From the NCBI RefSeq assembly GCF_014650675.1, contig NZ_BMVK01000018.1, forward strand, positions 123,714-187,713: a stretch of 64,000 nt of DNA. Direction: 5' to 3'. Made by a program: the position numbers and the translations under genes. A model generated the notes under the pieces. That model was not told the origin of the DNA and did no database searches. It was given only the letters and a program-made list of their open reading frames with translations. Source of the stretch: Streptomyces anulatus. GTDB lineage: Bacteria; Actinomycetota; Actinomycetes; Streptomycetales; Streptomycetaceae. Positions 1 to 7,498 of the stretch are shown here, one piece after another. Position 1 is the first letter of the stretch; each line of letters begins with the position of its first letter.

Positions 1-229
1 GACCCGGCTCCGCCACGGTCCCGGCCACCTCGTGGCCCAGGGTGACCGTGTCCCCCTCCAGGTACATCGGGCTCAGGGTGCCGTCGACGAGGTGCACGTC
101 CGAGAGGCACACGCCCGCCGCCTCCACCTTCACCAGTACTTCGCCGGGACCGGGCACGGGCCTGTCCACCTCCTCCACGGCGAGGGTGCGGCTGGGCAGG
201 TGCAGACGCGCTGCGCGCATGCGTTCCAT
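1..229 (-). CDS. Zinc-type alcohol dehydrogenase, N-terminal part (cut by the window edge)
   Basis: Reading leftwards from an ATG at 229 (a second ATG lies at 220), the frame gives the first ~76 residues of a medium-chain zinc-dependent alcohol dehydrogenase. What is visible is the start of the GroES-like catalytic domain. GVCLSDVH holds the first catalytic zinc cysteine, and LGHEVAGTV holds the GHE motif with the second zinc ligand. The NAD(P)-binding half lies outside the window, so cofactor and substrate cannot be judged. It is divergent from the TetR gene at 336, with two operators between them, so it is probably that regulator's target. Confidence 0.85.
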   Translation of the reverse strand, partial: MERMRAARLHLPSRTLAVEEVDRPVPGPGEVLVKVEAAGVCLSDVHLVDGTLSPMYLEGDTVTLGHEVAGTVAEPG

Positions 230-261
230 GACGGGTCCTTACGGTTCGGATCGGCGGCCTA

Positions 262-323
262 TCGCAAGTCGCCTTGCTTTGAAACGTAAGCCCGGCCTGC
301 CGGTAAAGCAAGTAGCCTTGCGA
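262..323. promoter_or_regulatory. Twin operator between alcohol dehydrogenase and TetR genes
   Basis: Two copies of the dyad GCAAG-N4-CTTGC lie at 264-277 and 308-321, 44 nt apart centre to centre. They are themselves placed as an inverted pair, with TATCGCAAG outermost on one side and CTTGCGATA on the other. The position between divergent genes and the spacing (four helical turns) fit cooperative TetR binding that controls both promoters. Binding is inferred, not shown. Confidence 0.6.
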
Positions 324-335
324 TACGGTTCGGGG

Positions 336-941
336 GTGACCACCGAGAAGACCCCCGCGCCGCTGCGCCGCCGGGGCGAACGCATGCGGCAGGCCGTCCT
401 GGCGGCCACCGTCGGCCTGCTCACGTCGGAAGGGCTCACCGGTACCACGGTCGCCGCGGTCGCCCGGGCGGCGGGGGTGCACGAGACCTCCGTGTACCGG
501 CGGTGGAAGACCCGTGAGAACCTGCTGCTGGACGCCCTCGGCTCGCACGCCGACGAGGCCCTGCCCGCGCCCGACACGGGGGACGTGCGCCAGGACCTGA
601 CCCAGCTGATGTCGGCGGTCTCGGACTATCTCGCCTCGCCGCAGGGTGCGGCCCTCCTCCACCTCGGCGCGTCCCCCGACGCGGGATCCGTCGAGGCGGA
701 GCGCCTGCCGTACTGGGACGCCCGGCTGGAGCGGGGCGAGGACATCGTGCGGCGCGGTGTCGAGCGCGGCGAGCTGGCCCCGGACACCGATGCCCGGCTG
801 GTCGCCGAGACCCTGGCGGGGCCGTTGTTCGCCCGGGTCCTGCTGACCGGGGCGCCGCTGGACAGGGGGCTCGCGCGCCGGATCGTGGACCTGACGCTGG
901 ACGGCGCGCGCCCCCGTGGCGGCGGCGGCGCCGACGGGTGA
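336..941 (+). CDS. TetR/AcrR family transcriptional regulator
   Basis: A 201-residue protein with an N-terminal TetR DNA-binding domain at about residues 15-60. The helix-turn-helix is recognisable in TTVAAVARAAGVHETSVYRRW. The C-terminal ligand-binding half is alanine- and leucine-rich with no recognisable effector class. The GTG at 336 is chosen because it directly follows the twin operator and puts the helix-turn-helix at the usual distance. The frame stays open upstream, but that part is antisense to the dehydrogenase. It probably represses itself and the divergent alcohol dehydrogenase. Confidence 0.85.
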   Translation: MTTEKTPAPLRRRGERMRQAVLAATVGLLTSEGLTGTTVAAVARAAGVHETSVYRRWKTRENLLLDALGSHADEALPAPDTGDVRQDLTQLMSAVSDYLASPQGAALLHLGASPDAGSVEAERLPYWDARLERGEDIVRRGVERGELAPDTDARLVAETLAGPLFARVLLTGAPLDRGLARRIVDLTLDGARPRGGGGADG

Positions 942-1011
942 AGCACCCCGGAAAGCGTCACGCGCCCGGGAGGCTCCGCGTACGACGGGACGCCCCGGGG
1001 GGGCGGCCGGG

Positions 1012-1860
1012 TCAGCGCTTGTCGCGGTATCCGGCGACGATCGGCAGGGTCTCGCGCAGCACCCGTACGCCGTCGTTGTCCGCGTCGCCCAGCCGCCGGC
1101 CCTTCCACGTCTCCGTCGCGCTGGAGAACCGGCTGATCCGCCGGCAGTGGTCCCCGCACGCGGAGCGGTACGCCATGATCGTGTAGTGCTTGCCGTCCTC
1201 GGTGATCCAGCCGGTGTTGTACGGACGGTTCCGGCTCACGCTCATCGAGCCGTCCGTGTCGCCCGCCAGCGTCGTACGGTCGTGGGCGAGGCCCAGATTG
1301 TGGCCGATCTCGTGGCTCGCCGAATCCAGGCCGATGCCGTCGGCCTCGACGACCGCGTAGGCGTACTCGTCCGTGGAACCGTCGAGCGCGGGCGTGTAGT
1401 CCGCCGTGCCGCCGCCCCGCTCCACCCGGTCCACGACGAGCGTGACCAGATCGGCGCCGTACCGCGCCCGCTGTTCGTGCACCTGGCGTCCGAGCCCGGC
1501 AGAGTGGTCCTTGAGGACGGTGTGCGCGGCGCGGAACTCCTCCGAGCCCTCGTACCCGGTCGCCGTGTACGGGTGGACGACCCGGATGGCGCCGCAGAGC
1601 CCGCCCGCCGCCAGTGACCGGTTCATCCGCGTGGCGATCTGCTGGGCCGACGAGGGCACCCGGTGCTCGCCGCCGACCCGCTTCGCCGCCTTCGGTGTGT
1701 AGACGGCCAGCACATCGACCACCGGGCACCGTTCCGCTCCCGCCGCTTCCGCCGACGGACGGGCCGCGGCCCCGGCCGTGGCCGGGGCGTCCGCCGAGGC
1801 CGCACAGAGCGATGCGCCGACGCCGACGGCCAGGGCTGCCTTCAAAAGGGTCGCGCGCAT
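1012..1860 (-). CDS. Secreted reprolysin-like zinc metalloprotease (metzincin)
   Basis: A 282-residue exported protease. MRATLLKAALAVGVGASLCA is a Sec-type signal peptide with a likely cut near ADAPATA. The metzincin zinc site HEIGHNLGLAHD (HExxHxxGxxHD) lies about two thirds along, and the Met-turn appears as YTIMAYRSACG. Conserved glycines and cysteines around GDHCRRISRFSS fit reprolysin-type peptidases of soil actinobacteria. The ATG at 1860 is chosen because it begins the signal peptide; the longer frame upstream has no such sequence. The gene stands alone, convergent with the TetR gene. Substrate is unknown. Confidence 0.85.
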   Translation of the reverse strand: MRATLLKAALAVGVGASLCAASADAPATAGAAARPSAEAAGAERCPVVDVLAVYTPKAAKRVGGEHRVPSSAQQIATRMNRSLAAGGLCGAIRVVHPYTATGYEGSEEFRAAHTVLKDHSAGLGRQVHEQRARYGADLVTLVVDRVERGGGTADYTPALDGSTDEYAYAVVEADGIGLDSASHEIGHNLGLAHDRTTLAGDTDGSMSVSRNRPYNTGWITEDGKHYTIMAYRSACGDHCRRISRFSSATETWKGRRLGDADNDGVRVLRETLPIVAGYRDKR

Positions 1861-2089
1861 GGGGGGAGTTGGCTCCGTCCGGATGAGGGCCGGCCGAGAG
1901 CGCCGCCCCGGTGACTGAGGGTCCCTCATTTCTAACATTCCGTGACGCCGACCGCCCTTCGTGCCCGAAACCGGTTGACGGCCGTTTGTTCCCTGGCCGG
2001 AGGGGTGTGGCGGCGAGGAGGTGGGCAGGTACACGTGTACGAACTCGCACGAATGGAACGGCAGTCGGCGGCAGAGGGGCGTGTGTGAC

Positions 2090-2962
2090 GTGACGGAGCA
2101 GAGCGAATGGCGGTTCTCCGACGACCGGGGTCAGCAGTCGACGGCGTCCCGGACGCCCGAGCGGGTGCTGGCCTATGTCCAGGCCGGGGCCACCCTGTGG
2201 GACCTCGGAATACGGCCGGTGGGGATCTTCGGCTCCGACCACGACGGACCGGACCCCGACACGGCGAAGACCGGGACCCTGCCGCTGGGCGAGGTCGCGT
2301 ACGTCGGTGCGGGCGCGGCCCTGGACGTCGAGCGGCTGCTGAGCACCGGGCCGGACCTCGTGGTGGCCGTCAGCTACGGCGGCGGTCATGTCTACGGGCT
2401 GACCCCCGAGACGGCCAAGCCCCTGGAGGAGCGGGTCCCGGTGGTCGTCCTCGACGTCAGCCAGGCCCGTACGTTCGGTGAGATCGGCGACCGGTTCGCC
2501 GAACTGGCCCGCTCGCTCGGTGCCACGGCCCGGCCGGGCGCGGACCGGGATCTGGACGCCGCCCGGGAGCGGCTGCGCTCCGTGGTCGCCGTCACGTCCG
2601 GCGACGCGCCCCGGGTGCTCGCCCTCTCCCCGGCAGGCCAGGACCAGGCGCATGTCGCGCGCCCCAGGATGTGGCCCGAGCTGCGCGTGCTCACCGAGCT
2701 GGGCGTCCAGGTCGTGGAGCCGGCCGAGGGCCCCGGGGCCAACTGGTCCACGCAGAGCCGCTCCGACACCTTCGCGCTGCGCCCCGAGGTGATCCTGACC
2801 GACATCCGCGCCCACGCGGCCCCGCTGGAAGAGCTGCGGGGGAGCGAGGGCGCGCCGACGCCCGTCGTCCCGTGGAACCCCGAGCCCCTCTACGGGCCCC
2901 GCGACCACGCCCGGTTCCTGGGCCTGGTCGCGGACGCCCTGGAGGCGGCGCGGGCGCGCTGA
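2090..2962 (+). CDS. Iron-siderophore-type binding protein homologue without a signal peptide
   Basis: About 290 residues with the layout of periplasmic helical-backbone binding proteins for siderophores or corrinoids (FecB/BtuF fold). It has an N-terminal lobe with RVLAYVQAGATLWDLGIRPVG, a spacer helix, and a C-terminal lobe ending in VVPWNPEPLYGPRDHARFL. It has no signal peptide or lipobox, and no permease or ATPase is adjacent. The GTG at 2090 has GCAGAGGG at a workable distance; a GTG at 2081 is too close to it. It may act in the cytoplasm, for instance binding or sensing ferri-siderophore, but that is inference. Confidence 0.75.
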   Translation: MTEQSEWRFSDDRGQQSTASRTPERVLAYVQAGATLWDLGIRPVGIFGSDHDGPDPDTAKTGTLPLGEVAYVGAGAALDVERLLSTGPDLVVAVSYGGGHVYGLTPETAKPLEERVPVVVLDVSQARTFGEIGDRFAELARSLGATARPGADRDLDAARERLRSVVAVTSGDAPRVLALSPAGQDQAHVARPRMWPELRVLTELGVQVVEPAEGPGANWSTQSRSDTFALRPEVILTDIRAHAAPLEELRGSEGAPTPVVPWNPEPLYGPRDHARFLGLVADALEAARAR

Positions 2963-2987
2963 TCGCGAGCACCGCCGCCGAGCGCCG

Positions 2988-3413
2988 TTACGGGGCGGGG
3001 ACGAGGCCGTCGGCGACCAGGCCGGCGAGCACCGCCTCGCCCAGCGCCTGGACGGCGGACTGCGGGCGCACCATCACGGTGAACTCCTTGATGCGCCCGT
3101 CGTCGTCCAGGTGCAGCAGATCGATGCCGTGGATCTCCCGGCCGCCGACCGTCGCCCGGAAGAGCAGGACCGCCGACGGGGCCTCGGTCCCGTCGGCGCT
3201 CGTCTGCGAGGCGCCCGCGAACTCACCGACGTAACGGAAGTCCTCGAAGGTGCGCAGCAGGACGCCGAAGAGGCCCAGCACCATCGGCCTGCCCTCGAAC
3301 GGGGTGAACTTCACCGGGCTGTACAGCCGGATGTCCTCGGTGAACAGATCGTCCAGGGCGCCGAGGTCGCGACGGTCGACGGCGGCGCGGAAACGGTCCA
3401 CTGCGGTGGTCAT
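2988..3413 (-). CDS. NTF2-like (SnoaL-type) protein
   Basis: A 141-residue protein of the NTF2/SnoaL cone fold. The opening MTTAVDRFRAAVDRRDLGAL and a following segment around LFTEDIRLYSP are typical. The fold is used by ketosteroid-isomerase-like enzymes and by many ligand-binding proteins, so no reaction can be assigned. AAGGAGG lies just ahead of the ATG at 3413 on this strand. The gene faces a PadR regulator across a 34-bp palindrome and is probably its target. Confidence 0.8.
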   Translation of the reverse strand: MTTAVDRFRAAVDRRDLGALDDLFTEDIRLYSPVKFTPFEGRPMVLGLFGVLLRTFEDFRYVGEFAGASQTSADGTEAPSAVLLFRATVGGREIHGIDLLHLDDDGRIKEFTVMVRPQSAVQALGEAVLAGLVADGLVPAP

Positions 3414-3456
3414 GTGTCCTCCTTGATGAGGTGCGTCCTCGCTGAGGGGCGCTGCA

Positions 3457-3490
3457 TAGTCATGAAAGTGACTAGTCAGTTTCATGACTA
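3457..3490. promoter_or_regulatory. 34-bp near-perfect palindrome, probable PadR operator
   Basis: The block from 3457 to 3490 matches its own reverse complement at all but two mirrored positions. The outer arms are TAGTCATGAAA and TTTCATGACTA; the centre is TGACTAGTCA. It sits between the divergent NTF2-like and PadR genes, where PadR regulators normally bind ATGAxxxxTCAT-type sites, and it contains such half-sites. Confidence 0.75.
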
Positions 3491-3562
3491 TCATGAGGGT
3501 CGGTGTTCCGGACAGGGGTGGGCGGGGATGTGCCCGGCCGCCGCGGAGAGGGAGGCGGTCCG

Positions 3563-4132
3563 ATGGCGTTGCGCCACGCGGTGCTGGCGGCGCTGCTCGA
3601 CGAGGAGTTGAGCGGCTATCAGGTGACGAAGGCGTTCGCGGCGGGCGTCGCGAACTTCTGGCACGCCCTGCCGCAGCAGGTCTACGCGGAGCTGGCCAGG
3701 CTGGAGAAGGAGGGACTGGTCGCGGGGCGCGAGGTCGTCCAGGAGGCGCGCCCCAACAAGCGGCTGTTCCACGTCACCGGCGAGGGGCTGGCCGAACTGG
3801 AGAGCTTCGCCTCCACCGCGGCCAAGCCCTCGTTCCTCCGGGAGGACCTGCTGGTCCAGGTCCAGGCCGCCGATCATCTCGACACCGACGTGCTGATCGA
3901 GCGGCTCACCGAACGGTTCGCGTTCGCCGAGGCCAAGGCCGCGCTGTTCGAGGAGCAGTTGCGCACGATGCGCGGGGGGTGCGACGAGGCGGAGTTCCTG
4001 CTCCGCGGCGCGCGCGTCGGCCCGTACCTCACCTGCCGGCGGGGACGGGACTTCGAACGGGCCAACCGTGACTGGTGCCGGGACGTGGTGGAGGTCCTCC
4101 GGGCGCGGCGGGAGGTCCGGGCCGAGTCCTGA
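3563..4132 (+). CDS. PadR family transcriptional regulator
   Basis: A 189-residue regulator with the PadR winged helix at residues 1-75 (ALRHAVLAALLDEELSGYQV, then QVYAELARLEKEGLV). A C-terminal helical dimerisation domain follows, with FAFAEAKAALFEEQLRTMR as its long helix. The ATG at 3563 follows GGAGAGGGAGG and starts the winged helix directly. The 34-bp palindrome just upstream makes it likely to repress itself and the divergent NTF2-like gene. Its ligand is unknown. Confidence 0.88.
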   Translation: MALRHAVLAALLDEELSGYQVTKAFAAGVANFWHALPQQVYAELARLEKEGLVAGREVVQEARPNKRLFHVTGEGLAELESFASTAAKPSFLREDLLVQVQAADHLDTDVLIERLTERFAFAEAKAALFEEQLRTMRGGCDEAEFLLRGARVGPYLTCRRGRDFERANRDWCRDVVEVLRARREVRAES

Positions 4133-4160
4133 CGGGCGCCGCTCCGGGGTCCCGCCGGGT

Positions 4161-4194
4161 TTCCAAAAAATATTCTGCAAAAATACTTTGGGAA
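4161..4194. promoter_or_regulatory. AT-rich promoter/operator region of the ArsR-MFS pair
   Basis: A strikingly AT-rich 34-base patch in otherwise very GC-rich DNA, bounded by TTCCAAA and TTTGGGAA as imperfect inverted arms. It lies 28 bases ahead of the ArsR-like start. Such patches are typical sites for ArsR-type winged-helix repressors and contain the promoter. The exact site is not defined. Confidence 0.4.
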
Positions 4195-4222
4195 AGTGCT
4201 CCTTCCGTTCTACGCTGCGGTC

Positions 4223-4900
4223 ATGGACAGCGAAGACGGTCGTCGCGTACTCGATCCGGCGCAGGACGGGGCCGCCCTGAAGGCCCTCACCCACCCCCTC
4301 CGCCTCACCCTGCTCGGACTGCTGCGACAGCACGGCCCGGCCACCGCCAGCGAGCTCGCGGCGAGGACGGGGGAGTCCTCGGCCTCCACCAGCTACCACC
4401 TGCGGGTGCTCGCCAAATACGCGTTCGTCACCGAGGCCGAACACCGCGACAGCCGGGAACGGCGCTGGAAGTCCGTGCACGACATGACCTCGTGGAGCAA
4501 TGAGGCGATGCGCCGCAGCCCCGGCGGCAGCACGATCCTCAACGTCCTGCACCGCCGCCAGATCGAGCACCTCCAGCGGTCGCTCGACCGCCACGAGGCG
4601 GACCTGGAGAGCGGCCGGCTGGGCCAGGAGTGGCAGGAGCCGTCGGGCGTCAGTGACTCGATGCCCCGGCTGACCCCGGAGTCCCTCGCCGAGCTGTGGG
4701 AGGTGCTCCGGGCGAAGACGGACGAGCTGACCGCCCGCGATGCCGGGGACCCCCGCGCCGAACAGGTCGTCCTGTTCACCGCGGGACTGCCGCTGGCCCC
4801 GGATCCGGTGGCCGGTCAGGGCGGCGCGGACGCCTCCGCCGGACCCGACGCGACCGACGCCGGAGCCCCGGACGCCCCCGCTGCCGGAGACGCCTCGTGA
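4223..4900 (+). CDS. ArsR-like winged-helix regulator (HTH_20 type)
   Basis: A 225-residue regulator. Residues 15-85 form an ArsR-type winged helix (LKALTHPLRLTLLGLLRQHG, then SASTSYHLRVLAKYAFV). A helical middle follows, then a low-complexity Ala/Asp/Pro tail. It lacks the metal-binding cysteines of true arsenic or cadmium sensors. Its stop overlaps the GTG of the following transporter (GTGA at 4897-4900), so the two are translationally coupled. That arrangement is common for a repressor and the efflux pump it controls. Confidence 0.85.
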   Translation: MDSEDGRRVLDPAQDGAALKALTHPLRLTLLGLLRQHGPATASELAARTGESSASTSYHLRVLAKYAFVTEAEHRDSRERRWKSVHDMTSWSNEAMRRSPGGSTILNVLHRRQIEHLQRSLDRHEADLESGRLGQEWQEPSGVSDSMPRLTPESLAELWEVLRAKTDELTARDAGDPRAEQVVLFTAGLPLAPDPVAGQGGADASAGPDATDAGAPDAPAAGDAS

Positions 4901-6276
4901 CCGGCGGGCCGGCGCTCGCCGCCCTTGCTCCGGGGCACGGTCCGGACGGGGCGACCGCGCGTCGCCGGTTCGTCACGGTCTCCTTTCTCTTCTGGTTCCC
5001 CATCGGCATGTCCATCGCGACGGGAGTGCTGCTCTTCACCGAGCGCGGTATGGGCCTCGCCGCCATCGCCGGCTTCTACGCCGTGCACTCCCTCACGGCC
5101 GCCGCGATGGAACTGCCCACCGGCGGCCTCTCCGACGTCATCGGGCGGCGCCCCGTCCTGGCCATCGCCGGGCTGCTCAACCTGGCCGCCTTCACCCTCA
5201 TCGGCCTCGGCGCTGCGGGCTGGGCCATCGCGCTCGGCATGGGCCTGATGGGTCTGGCCCGCGCCCTGTCCAGCGGGCCCGCCGAGGCCTGGTACGTCGA
5301 CACCGTTCACGCCCACGCGGGGCCCGACGCCGATCTGCGTACGGGGCTGGCGCGCGGCAGCTCCGCCACCTCGGCCGCCCTCGCGCTCGGCACCCTGCTC
5401 GGCGGCGGGCTCCCCTGGCTGCTCGGGCTCGCCCCGGGCCTGGGGGAGTGGCTCACCGATACGACCGGCGGGCTCGTCATCCCGCTCTCCGTGCCCGCCC
5501 TGCTCGGGGCGCTGGTCGAGATCGTCTTCGTGCTCTACGTGCTGAGCGCCCTGACCGAACCGCCCCGGCCCCGGACCGGTGTACGAGGCGTCGTGGGCGG
5601 CGTGCCCGCCGCCGTCGCCGCCGGTCTCCGGCTCGGCGCCCGGGACGCCCTGATCCGGCGCATCCTGCTGACCGCGAGCGCCGCCGGCGCCGCGCTCGCG
5701 GCCGTCGAACTGCTCACCCCGGGCCGGGCAGCCACCCTCATGGGAACGGCCGAATCCGGGGCCCTGGTCTTCGCCGGGCTCGCCTGCGCCGGATTCCTGT
5801 GCTCCGCCCTCGGCAGCCAACTCGCCCCGCTCGTCGCCCGGTTCGCCGGCAGCAGTGAGCGCGCGGTGCTCGTCAGCCTCGGGCTGGTGACGCTGGGGCT
5901 GACCCTGCTCGGCGTCACCGCGCACGCGATGAGCGCCCTCGCCACGACGGTCGCCGTCACCGGCTACGGGCTGGTGTACCTGGGCCTCGGAGCCGCGGGC
6001 CCCAACGAGAACGACCTGCTGCACCGCCGGGTCGACGCCTCGGGCCGGGCCACCGCCCTCTCCGTCCAGTCGCTCTCCCTGCAGCTGGTCGCCGCCGGCG
6101 CCGGACTGGGCGCCGGCGCCCTGCCGCCGGGCCCGCTGCCCTGGCTGCTGGCCGCCACGGCCGTGCTGGCCGGAGCCCTCCTCTGGCTCCGCCGGGCCGC
6201 CCCCGCGAAGCCGCTCCCGGACCCCGTACAGCGTACGGAGGCGGACGGTTCCGCAACGATGTCGGCGCATCCGTAG
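4897..6276 (+). CDS. Major facilitator superfamily transporter
   Basis: A 459-residue integral membrane protein with about 12 hydrophobic segments, starting with RRFVTVSFLFWFPIGMSIAT. The loop after TM2 has the MFS motif-A-like GGLSDVIGRRPVLAIAG, the conserved D..GRR signature. The GTG start is taken from the four-base overlap with the ArsR-like gene. The pair suggests drug or metabolite efflux induced by its substrate, but nothing in the sequence identifies that substrate. Confidence 0.88.
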   Translation: MTGGPALAALAPGHGPDGATARRRFVTVSFLFWFPIGMSIATGVLLFTERGMGLAAIAGFYAVHSLTAAAMELPTGGLSDVIGRRPVLAIAGLLNLAAFTLIGLGAAGWAIALGMGLMGLARALSSGPAEAWYVDTVHAHAGPDADLRTGLARGSSATSAALALGTLLGGGLPWLLGLAPGLGEWLTDTTGGLVIPLSVPALLGALVEIVFVLYVLSALTEPPRPRTGVRGVVGGVPAAVAAGLRLGARDALIRRILLTASAAGAALAAVELLTPGRAATLMGTAESGALVFAGLACAGFLCSALGSQLAPLVARFAGSSERAVLVSLGLVTLGLTLLGVTAHAMSALATTVAVTGYGLVYLGLGAAGPNENDLLHRRVDASGRATALSVQSLSLQLVAAGAGLGAGALPPGPLPWLLAATAVLAGALLWLRRAAPAKPLPDPVQRTEADGSATMSAHP

Positions 6277-6298
6277 GAACCCCTGTCCGGCAGACCTC

Positions 6299-6370
6299 TT
6301 GACACCGCTGGTCCATCGCTCGTAATTTGCCTGCAACATCGTACTAACGCGCGTTACTAAAGCGCGTAAC
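6299..6370 (+). promoter_or_regulatory. LacI-gene promoter and operator
   Basis: TTGACA at 6299-6304 and TAATTT at 6323-6328, 18 bases apart, form a good housekeeping-type promoter. Just downstream, TAACGCGCGTTA at 6345-6356 is a perfect 12-bp palindrome with the central CG of LacI-family operators. GCGCGTAAC at 6362-6370 looks like a second half-site. The placement fits autorepression by the LacI gene at 6413. Confidence 0.6.
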
Positions 6371-6412
6371 CAGGAACGGTCCGCCGCCGGCGGGGCGCAG
6401 AGGGTAGGCAAA

Positions 6413-7429
6413 GTGGCCAGCAGCAGCGCGCGTCGGGTGACGATGAGCGATGTCGCCACCCGCGCGGGGGTCTCGCGCACCACGGTCTCGTTCGTCCTCA
6501 ACGGGCGGGCCGACGCCGCCATCCCGGAGGAGACCCGGGCCCGGATCCGCGCGGCCATCGCGGAGCTGGGCTACCGGCCGAACGCCGGGGCGCGGGCGCT
6601 CGCCGCCAAGCGCAGCGAGTGGTACGGGCTCATCACCGAGATCGTCACCGCCCCCTTCGCGGTCGACGTGATCAAGGGTGCGCAGGACCGGGCCTGGGCG
6701 GACGGGAAGTTCCTGCTCATCACGGCGGGCGACAGCGACCCCGCCATGGAGGCCGCCGCCTTCGACAAGCTCCTGGAGCAGCGGGCCGAGGGACTCCTGT
6801 ACGCCACCACCTGGCACCGGGCCGTCACCCTGCCGCCCGCCGCCCGCGAGGTCCCGGTCGTCCTGGTGAACTGCTTCGACGCCCGGGGCGCCCTGCCCTC
6901 GGTGGTCCCCGACGAGGTCGCGGGCGGCCGCACCGCGACCCGGCGGCTCATCGAGGCGGGCCACCGGCGGATCGGGTTCATCAACCTGGACGCGGGCATT
7001 CCGGCGGCCGTCGGCCGCCGCCAGGGTTACGAGCAGGCGCTGCGCGAGGCCGGCCTCCCCGTCGACGAGGGCCTCATCGCCCCGGGGCACGCCACCGCCG
7101 ACGCCGGATACACCGCCGCCCGCGCCCTGCTGGACCGCCCCGACCGGCCCACCGCGCTGTTCTGCGGCAACGACCGCACGGCCATGGGCGCCTACGACGC
7201 CATCAAGGAACGCGGACTGCGCATCCCGGACGACATCGCCGTCATCGGCTTCGACAACCAGGAACTCATCGCCGCCTACCTGCGGCCCGGCCTCACCACG
7301 GTCGCCCTGCCGTTCGAACTCATGGGGGCGAAAGGCGTCGACATGCTCGGCGCTCTCACAGCGGGCGAGCCGCTCGACACCACACAGGTGAAGGTCGACT
7401 GCCCGCTGATCGAACGCTCGTCGGTCTGA
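6413..7429 (+). CDS. LacI family regulator of the fructan cluster
   Basis: A 338-residue LacI/GalR regulator. The N-terminal helix-turn-helix is at residues 9-35 (MSDVATRAGVSRTTVSFVLN) and the hinge helix reads PNAGARALAAKRS. A periplasmic-binding-protein-like sugar domain follows, with the typical AVIGFDNQELIAAYLRPG near the end. The GTG at 6413 follows AGAGGGTAGG. It is the first gene of a same-strand run through transporter, two GH32 enzymes and a sugar kinase, so it probably senses a fructose-containing sugar and represses the cluster. Confidence 0.9.
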   Translation: MASSSARRVTMSDVATRAGVSRTTVSFVLNGRADAAIPEETRARIRAAIAELGYRPNAGARALAAKRSEWYGLITEIVTAPFAVDVIKGAQDRAWADGKFLLITAGDSDPAMEAAAFDKLLEQRAEGLLYATTWHRAVTLPPAAREVPVVLVNCFDARGALPSVVPDEVAGGRTATRRLIEAGHRRIGFINLDAGIPAAVGRRQGYEQALREAGLPVDEGLIAPGHATADAGYTAARALLDRPDRPTALFCGNDRTAMGAYDAIKERGLRIPDDIAVIGFDNQELIAAYLRPGLTTVALPFELMGAKGVDMLGALTAGEPLDTTQVKVDCPLIERSSV

Positions 7430-7498
7430 CTGCGAATCAGCCCGACGGGAATCCTCACCCGTCTTCGGCCTATGTGAAGAGAGAGAAGAGACCTCATT

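Noticed and set aside
42..335. Longer N-terminus for the TetR gene at 336
   Set aside because: It would cross the twin operator and run antisense to the alcohol dehydrogenase, adding ~98 residues unlike any TetR protein.
626..2908. A 760-codon open frame on the minus strand
   Set aside because: It runs antisense to better genes (TetR and the binding-protein homologue) and through the protease in a wrong frame. Its sequence is Arg/Gly/Pro-rich without motifs. High GC produces such frames by chance.
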